Positions 25,819 to 32,422 of a DNA stretch of 33,645 nt are shown here, in pieces (positions within the stretch are counted from its first letter, which is position 1; every line of letters begins with the position of its first letter). Source of the stretch: Tenacibaculum sp. (lineage in GTDB: Bacteria > Bacteroidota > Bacteroidia > Flavobacteriales > Flavobacteriaceae); the NCBI GenBank assembly GCA_018456245.1, contig JAGYHQ010000017.1:1-33645 (forward strand), written 5' to 3'. The notes beneath the pieces were generated by a model, which was not told the origin of the DNA, searched no databases, and worked only from the letters and a program-made list of their open reading frames with translations. The translations under genes and the position numbers were made by a program.

Positions 25819-26667
25819 TTATTGTTGAGTAGGGTTTTTAAATTCAACAGAAACGGTATCTCTATAATTTAATCCTAATAAAGAGGACGCACCACCAACG
25901 GTTTTTAAATTACTACGGTAAATGGCAATTTCTAAATAGCCTGATGAATTAAATATTGCTAATTTTTCGCCATCGGTTTGTCTTAATTTTTTGTCAATAG
26001 AATAATCTACAATATCATTATATTTATTATTTATTTTAGAAAAAGAGCAACTACGAGTTACTACTTTAAATTCTCTTCCTTTACCAACCTTAGTAAATAA
26101 TTTTTTGCTAATATTTGTAATTACATTCCCATAATTATCAATATAAATAACTTCTCCTTTAATACTTGTGGTTTCTTGGTTTATTATTTTTGGTTGTACT
26201 TCAGTGGTTTTCTTAAATGTTTTTATTTCCTTGCCAATAACACTTAAACTGCCTCCACGAGCAATATGGGTTGCAACTTTAACAAAAACATCACGAACAG
26301 GAAAGCTACTTTCTAAATAATCATGAATATTTATTTCAAAAACTTTTGATGGCTCTATTTCTGATGTAATCATAGAAATAACTCCATTGTCAGGACAAAT
26401 AAAATAATGATTATCAAGCTCAATGGCTATGTGTTTATTTTCAATACTTATTTCAGAATCTACACCAATAATATGGATAGTTTTATCAGGAAAACTTTTG
26501 TATGAATTTTTAACAATATAAGCCGTTTCAGTGGTGTTAAATGGCGAGATTTCATGAGTAATATCTACTATATTTGCTGTTGGTAATTCAGAATAAATAG
26601 CACCTTTTACAGTACCTACAAAGTGGTCTTTTGTTCCAAAGTCGGTTGTTAAGGTGATGATAGACAT
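25819..26667 (-). CDS. SAM hydroxide adenosyltransferase family protein (DUF62), variant active site
   Basis: A member of the DUF62 family, whose studied archaeal and bacterial members split SAM into adenosine and methionine using water, and which also contains SAM chlorinases and fluorinases. Family marks are LTTDFGTKDHFVG at 6-18, PDNGVISM at 92-99, the C-terminal DNYGNVITNI and the terminal GGASSLLGL. The usual triad is Asp-Arg-His. Here the Asp is kept (D70, GVDSE) but the position of the Arg is Asn77 or Lys78 and the His of the FHGRD motif is replaced (FPVRD, P123). It leads the four-gene unit, 10 bases before the anchored SGNH gene. The activity may differ from that of the family prototype. 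Confidence 0.9.
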   Translation of the reverse strand: MSIITLTTDFGTKDHFVGTVKGAIYSELPTANIVDITHEISPFNTTETAYIVKNSYKSFPDKTIHIIGVDSEISIENKHIAIELDNHYFICPDNGVISMITSEIEPSKVFEINIHDYLESSFPVRDVFVKVATHIARGGSLSVIGKEIKTFKKTTEVQPKIINQETTSIKGEVIYIDNYGNVITNISKKLFTKVGKGREFKVVTRSCSFSKINNKYNDIVDYSIDKKLRQTDGEKLAIFNSSGYLEIAIYRSNLKTVGGASSLLGLNYRDTVSVEFKNPTQQ

Positions 26668-26715
26668 TAATTAGTTGTTAATTATTTTGTGAAAAACTAA
26701 ATTTAAAAATTTACA

Positions 26716-26723
26716 CAAATTTA
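26716..26723 (-). promoter_or_regulatory. Candidate -7 element for the O-acylation operon
   Basis: The minus strand reads TAAATTTG, a full match to TAnnTTTG, 48 bases before the DUF62 gene start. It would drive the four-gene unit ending at 21581. No -33 box is clear. Confidence 0.45.
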
Positions 26724-26776
26724 ATCAAATCAATGAAAATAATAATTACTTTTAGCTTTAATTTAAATTTTAACAT

Positions 26777-27730
26777 TTGAACGAGAGAATTATTCAACTA
26801 GAAGAGATTAATCCAAATGATTTTTTTGGAATACAAAACAGTACAATTCAACAATTAGAGAAACACTTTCCAAAGGTAAAGGTTGTTGCAAGAGGAGATG
26901 TGCTTAAAATTTACGGAGAGCCTAATGTTTTAAATGAATTTGAAAAACGATTTGAAATGTTGGTAAAATATTACAATCGTTATAATAAATTAGATGAAGA
27001 TATTATTGAACGTATTGTAACATCAACAGGAAAGGAGGAAGAATTACGCAAAACAGCAGGAAAAGATGATGTTTTAGTACACGGTACGAATGGTAAGCTT
27101 ATTAAACCTCAAACTGAAAATCAACGAAAAATGGTTGATTTAATGAAAAATAATGATATGTTATTTGCCATTGGACCTGCAGGAACAGGGAAAACCTACA
27201 CGGCAGTTGCATTGGCTGTTAAAGCGTTAAAAAATAAGGAAGTGAAACGAATTATTTTAACACGTCCAGCAGTAGAAGCAGGGGAGAATTTAGGGTTTTT
27301 ACCGGGGGATTTAAAAGAAAAATTAGACCCATATATGCAACCTTTGTATGATGGATTAAGAGATATGATACCACACGAAAAGTTGGAAAGTTATATTGAA
27401 AAAGGTGTAATACAAATTGCTCCGTTAGCATTTATGCGTGGACGGACTTTAGATAGTGCATTTGTTATTTTAGATGAAGCACAAAATACAACCCATAGCC
27501 AAATGAAAATGTTTTTAACTCGTATGGGAAAACACGCAAAATTTATTATAACAGGTGATGTTGGGCAAATAGATTTACCAAGAAAACAAATTTCAGGGCT
27601 AAAAGAAGCATTGTTGGCGTTAAAAGATATTAAGGGAATAGCTCAGGTTTATTTAAATGATAAAGATGTAATACGTCATAAATTGGTTAAAAAAATAATT
27701 AATGCTTACAAAAGCATTGAGGTAGAGTAA
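26777..27730 (+). CDS. PhoH family protein (predicted RNA-associated ATPase)
   Basis: A cytosolic ATPase of the PhoH/PhoH-like group, related to the helicase-type P-loop proteins and linked to RNA metabolism and stress. The start is TTG at 26777: the N-terminus (NERIIQLEEINPNDFFG) aligns with family starts and no ATG is available nearby. Walker A is GPAGTGKT at 133-140, Walker B ILDEAQN at 231-237, and TRPAVEAGENLGFLPG at 162-177 is a signature of the family. A small KH-like N-terminal domain (about 20-65) precedes it. The 317 residues are normal. It is divergent from the O-acylation operon. Confidence 0.95.
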   Translation: MNERIIQLEEINPNDFFGIQNSTIQQLEKHFPKVKVVARGDVLKIYGEPNVLNEFEKRFEMLVKYYNRYNKLDEDIIERIVTSTGKEEELRKTAGKDDVLVHGTNGKLIKPQTENQRKMVDLMKNNDMLFAIGPAGTGKTYTAVALAVKALKNKEVKRIILTRPAVEAGENLGFLPGDLKEKLDPYMQPLYDGLRDMIPHEKLESYIEKGVIQIAPLAFMRGRTLDSAFVILDEAQNTTHSQMKMFLTRMGKHAKFIITGDVGQIDLPRKQISGLKEALLALKDIKGIAQVYLNDKDVIRHKLVKKIINAYKSIEVE

Positions 27731-27857
27731 AAACAGTCTATTAGTAGAATATTATCAAACATTTTAGAACGTATTGAGTGAAATATAAGTGGTTTTATAA
27801 GTTTGGCTTAATTTTTGTTATAATACTCTAACAATTATTAACTTAAAATAAAAAAAT

Positions 27858-28649
27858 ATGAGTTTTAAAATTTTTAAGAAAAGTATTATACCTTTAGCTG
27901 TAATGTTTTTAGGTGTTTCTTGTTCAAAGGATGAATTGCCAACAAAATTAACAGAAGAGGAAGTAAAAGAGATAGTTTCTGTAAATGATTTTGAGCAAAA
28001 TATGTTTGGGTTTTCTGAAAAATTAAATGGAAAAAAACATATAGGTAGAGGTAGAAGTAGCCAAGACAATAATAGATGTGGTTTGCTTAATGTATTTAAA
28101 ATTGAAGATGGAAAATTTAAGTACAATTTTGATTCAGGTTGTGAATTTTTTGGAAGAAAGTATGAAGGGAAGTTAGAAGTAGAATACAAACCAAATGGAT
28201 GGGGTTATACAAGAACTTTAACCTATGAAAATTTTATATCTGATGGGTTTAAAATTACAGGAACTTCTAAATATGATGCAACTTTAAGAAATAAAGAAGG
28301 GCATTTTTTAGTAGGGGTAGATTTTGATTTACAAATAACCTTAAAAGATGGTACTGTTGTTTCAAGAAAAGGAAAAATTCAGTTTGAAAAAGTGGAGGGA
28401 AATAATACTCTAAAACTTAGTGATGATGTTTTTGAAACTTCAGGAGGTTGGGAATCTATCAGTACTGATGGTATTAAACGTTCTATAGATATTACAAAAA
28501 ATTTAAAAAGAAAATCTTTAGTAGAATGTATACATACTATTGCAGGAGAAATTGTTGTGAAGAAAGATTCAAAAAAATATTTGATTGATTTTGGTAATGG
28601 TGAATGTGATAGTAAAGTAAAATTTGGTGATAAAGAAATTTCTTTATAA
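27858..28649 (+). CDS. Hypothetical lipoprotein, flavobacterial type
   Basis: A 263-residue lipoprotein (signal ends FLGVSC, Cys22). The mature part is beta-rich with alternating hydrophobic strands and many Lys and Gly. Four cysteines are spaced through it, in NNRCGLL, DSGCEFF, LVECIHT and NGECDSK, and could form two disulfides. The pattern resembles lipoproteins found repeatedly in Flavobacteriaceae, but I know of no function. It is monocistronic, with a 20-bp perfect hairpin after it. Confidence 0.72.
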   Translation: MSFKIFKKSIIPLAVMFLGVSCSKDELPTKLTEEEVKEIVSVNDFEQNMFGFSEKLNGKKHIGRGRSSQDNNRCGLLNVFKIEDGKFKYNFDSGCEFFGRKYEGKLEVEYKPNGWGYTRTLTYENFISDGFKITGTSKYDATLRNKEGHFLVGVDFDLQITLKDGTVVSRKGKIQFEKVEGNNTLKLSDDVFETSGGWESISTDGIKRSIDITKNLKRKSLVECIHTIAGEIVVKKDSKKYLIDFGNGECDSKVKFGDKEISL

Positions 28650-28665
28650 ATAAGAAACCTTATTA

Positions 28666-28712
28666 AAATTAAATATCCACATAAGTTTTGCTTATGTGGA
28701 TATTTAATTTTA
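28666..28712 (+). terminator. Terminator with a perfect 20-bp stem
   Basis: The stem runs 28666-28685 and 28691-28710 around a five-base TTTTG loop without a mismatch. It follows the lipoprotein gene by about 17 bases. The tail is only moderately T-rich. Confidence 0.7.
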
Positions 28713-28761
28713 AGTTAAATTTTATTAATTTAGATACAGTATACCTTGTTTTATTAAATAG

Positions 28762-28785
28762 TAACTTTAAAAGTTATTATATTTG
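28762..28785 (+). promoter_or_regulatory. fabV promoter region with 7-bp inverted repeat
   Basis: TATATTTG at 28778-28785 is a full -7 match, 36 bases before the fabV ATG. Immediately upstream, TAACTTT and AAAGTTA (28762-28776) form a perfect inverted repeat around one base. A site overlapping the spacer of a promoter is a typical place for a repressor operator, but no regulator is identified. Confidence 0.45.
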
Positions 28786-28820
28786 TAAAAAAACGAATAC
28801 AAAATATAATTTTAAATTAA

Positions 28821-30011
28821 ATGATAATAGAACCAAAAACAAGAGGATTTATATGTTTAACGGCACATCCAATGGGTTGTGAGCAAAATGTTAAAAACCA
28901 AATAGAATATGTAAAGAAAAAAGGAGTTATAAATGGTGCCAAAAATGTACTAGTTATAGGTGCTTCAACAGGGTTTGGGTTGGCATCACGTATTACAAGT
29001 GCTTTTGGTTCAGGGGCGTCAACAATAGGTGTTTTCTTTGATAAACCAGCATCTGAAGGCAGACCAGCATCACCAGGATTTTACAATACTGCTTTTTTTG
29101 AAAAAGAGGCTCACAAAGAAGGTTTATACGCAAAAAGTATTAACGGAGATGCTTTTTCTAATGAAATAAAACAACAAACTATAAATTTAATTAAAAATGA
29201 TTTAGGTAAAATAGATTTAGTTATTTATAGTTTAGCGTCGCCAGTTAGGGTACATCCTGAAACGGGAGTTCGTTACAAATCGGTATTAAAACCAATAGGC
29301 GAAGAATTTACCAATAAAACAGTTGATTTTCATACAGGAACAGTATCAGAAGTTTCAATAAAACCAGCAGAAGGAGATGATATTGAAAATACAGTTGCAG
29401 TAATGGGGGGAGAGGATTGGAAATTATGGATAGATACCTTAAAAAATGAAGATTTATTGGCAGATGATTTTAAAACAGTCGCATATTCTTACGTAGGTCC
29501 TAAATTAACTGAGCCTGTTTATAGAAAAGGAACAATTGGTAGAGCTAAAGATGATTTAGAGGCAACAGCTTTTAAAATTTCAGATGATTTAAAAGAAATA
29601 GGAGGTAAGGCTTATGTTTCAGTAAATAAAGCGTTGGTTACACAAGCAAGTTCGGCAATTCCTGTAATTCCACTTTATATTTCATTACTGTTTAAAATAA
29701 TGAAAGAAAAAGGAATTCACGAAGGGTGTATAGAGCAAATTCAACGTTTATACAGTGAAAGATTATTTACAGGAAATGAAATTCCGTTAGATGAAAAAGG
29801 AAGAATTAGAATTGATGATTTAGAAATGTCAACCGATGTTCAAGAAGAAGTAGCTAAACTTTGGGAAGAGGCAACTACTGAAAATCTATCAAAAATAGGG
29901 GATTTAGAAGGTTATAAAAATGATTTTTTCAATTTATTTGGTTTTAAAGTTAAGGGAGTAGATTATGATAAAGATGTAAATGAATTGGTAAATATTCCAA
30001 GTTTACAATAA
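28821..30011 (+). CDS. fabV: Enoyl-ACP reductase FabV
   Basis: The NADH-dependent enoyl reductase of the FabV type, catalysing the last step of each fatty-acid elongation round. At 396 residues it has the usual length. The N-terminal signature IIEPKTRGFICLTAHPMGCE is present. The cofactor loop is GASTGFG at 47-53, followed by FFDKPASEGRPASPGFY. The catalytic pair fits the FabV-type Y-x8-K spacing: Y234 and K243 in EPVYRKGTIGRAK. FabV enzymes are generally insensitive to triclosan. The next gene is an acyl-CoA-using condensing enzyme, so the two may be linked in lipid supply. Confidence 0.96.
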   Translation: MIIEPKTRGFICLTAHPMGCEQNVKNQIEYVKKKGVINGAKNVLVIGASTGFGLASRITSAFGSGASTIGVFFDKPASEGRPASPGFYNTAFFEKEAHKEGLYAKSINGDAFSNEIKQQTINLIKNDLGKIDLVIYSLASPVRVHPETGVRYKSVLKPIGEEFTNKTVDFHTGTVSEVSIKPAEGDDIENTVAVMGGEDWKLWIDTLKNEDLLADDFKTVAYSYVGPKLTEPVYRKGTIGRAKDDLEATAFKISDDLKEIGGKAYVSVNKALVTQASSAIPVIPLYISLLFKIMKEKGIHEGCIEQIQRLYSERLFTGNEIPLDEKGRIRIDDLEMSTDVQEEVAKLWEEATTENLSKIGDLEGYKNDFFNLFGFKVKGVDYDKDVNELVNIPSLQ

Positions 30012-30025
30012 TATGTTTTATAGTC

Positions 30026-30056
30026 TTGAAAAAGATATAAAAAAAACATAACTTCG
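30026..30056 (+). promoter_or_regulatory. Promoter of the alpha-oxoamine synthase gene
   Basis: TTG (30026-30028), a 20-base spacer and TAACTTCG (30049-30056) followed by CACCCC fit the Bacteroidota -33/-7 layout. The predicted start lies about 16 bases before the ATG at 30078, so this gene can be transcribed independently of fabV. Confidence 0.65.
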
Positions 30057-30077
30057 CACCCCTTAAAAAAGAAGAAA

Positions 30078-31328
30078 ATGGTAACAGATTTATTTGATAG
30101 AATTAAAGGAGATAAAGGTCCTTTAGGAAAATGGGCTGAAAAGGCAGAAGGATATTATGTGTTTCCTAAATTGGAAGGACCAATATCTAACAGAATGTCT
30201 TTCAACGGAAAAAAAGTAATTACGTGGAGTATTAATGATTATTTAGGTTTAGCAAATCATCCTGAAGTTTTAAAAGTTGACGGAGAATCTGCTTCAACCG
30301 ACGGAATGGCTTACCCAATGGGGGCAAGAATGATGTCGGGTCATACTAAATATCATGAACAATTAGAACAAGAGTGTGCTGAATTTGTAGGTAAAGAAAA
30401 GGCCTATTTAGTAAACTTTGGATATCAAGGAATGGTATCAGCAATTGATGCTTTGGTTACTAAAAATGATATTATTGTATATGATATGGATACCCACGCT
30501 TGTATTATTGATGGTGTGCGTTTACATGCAGGTAAGCGTTTTGTATATCGCCATAATGATATTGAAAGCTGTGAAAAAAACTTACAAAGAGCAACAAAAA
30601 TGGCTGAGAAAACAGGAGGAGGAATTCTGTTGGTTTCTGAAGGGGTTTTTGGTATGCGTGGAGAACAAGGAAGATTAAAAGAAATAGTAGCATTAAAAGA
30701 AAAATATAATTTTAGATTATTAGTTGATGATGCTCACGGTTTTGGTACTTTAGGAGAAAACGGTAGAGGTACAGGCTTTGAGCAAGGAGTACAAGACGGA
30801 ATTGATGTTTATTTTGCAACATTTGCAAAATCAATGGCAGGAATTGGGGCATTTTTTGCAGGAGATGCTGATGTAATTCAGTATTTACAATACAATATGC
30901 GTTCGCAAATGTTTGCAAAATCTTTACCAATGCCAATGGTAAAAGGAGCTTTAAAACGTTTGGATATGATTCGTACAATGCCTGAACTTAAAGATAAATT
31001 GTGGGAAATTACTAATGCCTTACAATCAGGTTTAAGAAATGCAGGTTTTGATTTAGGAACAACGCAAACGTGTATTACTCCTGTATATTTAAAAGGAGAT
31101 ATACCAGAGGCAATGGCAATGGTTAATGATTTACGTGAAAATCATGGGGTGTTTTGCTCAATAGTAGTTTACCCTGTAATTCCAAAAGGATTAATTATTT
31201 TACGATTAATACCAACGGCTCGTCATACAATTGAAGATGTAAATGAAACTATTAAAGCATTTTCGGCTATCCGTGAGAAATTAGAAAACGGAACGTATAA
31301 AAAAATTGCAGAACAGATAGTTTCTTAA
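30078..31328 (+). CDS. Alpha-oxoamine synthase family PLP enzyme (serine palmitoyl- or cysteate acyltransferase-like)
   Basis: A pyridoxal-phosphate enzyme of the AONS/KBL/SPT family that condenses an amino acid with an acyl-CoA or acyl-ACP and releases CO2. The PLP lysine lies in FATFAKSMAGIGAF. DDAHGFGTLG carries the Asp-Ala-His triplet that holds the cofactor. SGHTKYHEQLE and LLVSEGVFGMRGEQG are family hallmarks. The 416 residues include about 20 extra at the N-terminus (DLFDRIKGDKGPLGKW). In Flavobacteriaceae such enzymes make sphingoid bases, or capnine from cysteate for sulfonolipids. Which of these is made here cannot be told by eye; glycine C-acetyltransferase is a less likely option. 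Confidence 0.85.
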   Translation: MVTDLFDRIKGDKGPLGKWAEKAEGYYVFPKLEGPISNRMSFNGKKVITWSINDYLGLANHPEVLKVDGESASTDGMAYPMGARMMSGHTKYHEQLEQECAEFVGKEKAYLVNFGYQGMVSAIDALVTKNDIIVYDMDTHACIIDGVRLHAGKRFVYRHNDIESCEKNLQRATKMAEKTGGGILLVSEGVFGMRGEQGRLKEIVALKEKYNFRLLVDDAHGFGTLGENGRGTGFEQGVQDGIDVYFATFAKSMAGIGAFFAGDADVIQYLQYNMRSQMFAKSLPMPMVKGALKRLDMIRTMPELKDKLWEITNALQSGLRNAGFDLGTTQTCITPVYLKGDIPEAMAMVNDLRENHGVFCSIVVYPVIPKGLIILRLIPTARHTIEDVNETIKAFSAIREKLENGTYKKIAEQIVS

Positions 31329-31347
31329 ACGTTTTTTAATGAAATAT

Positions 31348-31397
31348 AATAAACCACTTAAAAATAAATTACTATTTTTAGGTGGTTTATTATTTTA
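31348..31397 (+). terminator. Long hairpin between the oxoamine synthase and DUF4294 genes
   Basis: AATAAACCACTTAAAAATA (31348-31366) pairs with TATTTTTAGGTGGTTTATT (31373-31391), 19 bp with one G-U pair, followed by TATTTT. It ends the preceding gene. It stops only about 10 bases before the next start codon at 31402, so it could also act in the leader of that gene. Confidence 0.75.
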
Positions 31398-31401
31398 AAT
31401 A

Positions 31402-32115
31402 ATGAAAAAAATTATACACATATATATTGCTTTATTCTCTATATTTTCTTTTTCACAAAAAAAAGATTCTATACCAAATTTTAATGAAGATTATTTTATT
31501 GTAGAAGGAGATTCATTAATAATTGAGCTTAATGAAGTAACTTTATTACCAAAACATAAGTTTAAATCTGTTACTGATGTAAATTATTACAAATGGTTTA
31601 AACGTAAGGTTTTTAAAGCATACCCTTATGCTGTATTGGCTTCAAAACGAATTGATAGTGTACAAAATCGTTTAAAAAAAATTAAAAAAAGAAGAAATAA
31701 ACGAAAGTATATAAATAGGGTGCAAAAGTATGTAGAGAATGAACTTACAGCTCCTTTAAAAAAATTAACAAGAACAGAAGGGCGAGCTCTTATTAAATTA
31801 ATACATAGGCAAACAGGAAAAACAGCTTTTAATAACATTAAAGATTTAAGAAGTGGGTGGAAAGCATTTTGGTATAATACAACAGCCAATTTGTTTAAAT
31901 TATCTTTAAAAGATGAATATTCTCCCTTAACCATAAATGAAGATTATTTAATTGAAGACATTTTACAACGAGCCTTTATAAATGAAGAGTTAGAAAGGCA
32001 AAATTCAAAACTAAATTTTGATGCTTTTAAAATTTTAGCAAATAAAAAAGGAGAGGTAAATGTTGAAAAATATAAAAAGATGTTTGCTAAAATGAAGAGA
32101 AAAAAGAAGAAATAG
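31402..32115 (+). CDS. DUF4294 domain-containing protein
   Basis: A 237-residue exported protein (signal peptide about 1-19, FSFSQ) of a family restricted to Bacteroidota. Typical features are LIIELNEVTLLPK, YYKWFKRKVFKAYPYAVLA near 62-80, a basic stretch (KKIKKRRNKRKYINRVQKY), LTRTEGRALIKLIHRQTG near 121-138 and a Lys-rich end. It is probably periplasmic. The function is unknown. The start codon is only about 10 bases after a strong hairpin, leaving no room for a normal promoter between them. Confidence 0.85.
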   Translation: MKKIIHIYIALFSIFSFSQKKDSIPNFNEDYFIVEGDSLIIELNEVTLLPKHKFKSVTDVNYYKWFKRKVFKAYPYAVLASKRIDSVQNRLKKIKKRRNKRKYINRVQKYVENELTAPLKKLTRTEGRALIKLIHRQTGKTAFNNIKDLRSGWKAFWYNTTANLFKLSLKDEYSPLTINEDYLIEDILQRAFINEELERQNSKLNFDAFKILANKKGEVNVEKYKKMFAKMKRKKKK

Positions 32116-32209
32116 ATATTGGTTTTTTAGGATAAAAGCCTAAATATTACTTCAAATAATGATAAATATTAACGATATTTGTCCGTCAATTTATAAAACA
32201 AAAATAGAA

Positions 32210-32386
32210 ATGAATAAGAATACAGTTTTAGGATATGCAACATTAATAATGATTATTATGGGGGTTTTATTAGTGTGTTTAGCAGTGTATAGATATCGTG
32301 ATGTAGCAGGTTACGGATTTGGAGCAGTAGGTTTAGGATTTTTTGCTATCGCTTGGGTGTTTAACGCATTAAAAGGTAGAGTATAG
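32210..32386 (+). CDS. Small membrane protein (CAL67264 family-like)
   Basis: A 58-residue membrane protein with two helices (about 7-25 and 36-54), containing YRDVAGYGFGAVGLGFFAIAWVFNALKGRV. It resembles a small flavobacterial family named after locus CAL67264. A longer frame opens at 32159, but a -7-like element (GATATTTG, 32174-32181) lies within that extension and the family begins at MNKNTVL, so 32210 is preferred. It precedes ettA by 36 bases, a neighbourhood seen in related genomes as far as I recall. Function unknown. Confidence 0.75.
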   Translation: MNKNTVLGYATLIMIIMGVLLVCLAVYRYRDVAGYGFGAVGLGFFAIAWVFNALKGRV

Positions 32387-32422
32387 TTCTATACTGTTTT
32401 GTTAAATTAAAAAACAGAAAAA

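Noticed and set aside
25809..25847. Upstream start at 25847 for the anchored SGNH protein
   Set aside because: It overlaps the preceding gene by 29 bases and puts 13 polar residues before a good membrane-anchor start.
28688..28882. Short plus-strand frame between the lipoprotein and fabV
   Set aside because: It overlaps the terminator, the fabV promoter and the fabV start in another frame, and its composition is that of AT-rich non-coding DNA.
30418..30978. Short frames on both strands inside the oxoamine synthase gene
   Set aside because: They are shadows of a strongly supported gene and show no family motif or start signal.
32159..32209. N-terminal extension of the small membrane protein before ettA
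   Set aside because: The added residues (MININDICPSIYKTKIE) do not fit the family, and the region looks like a promoter.
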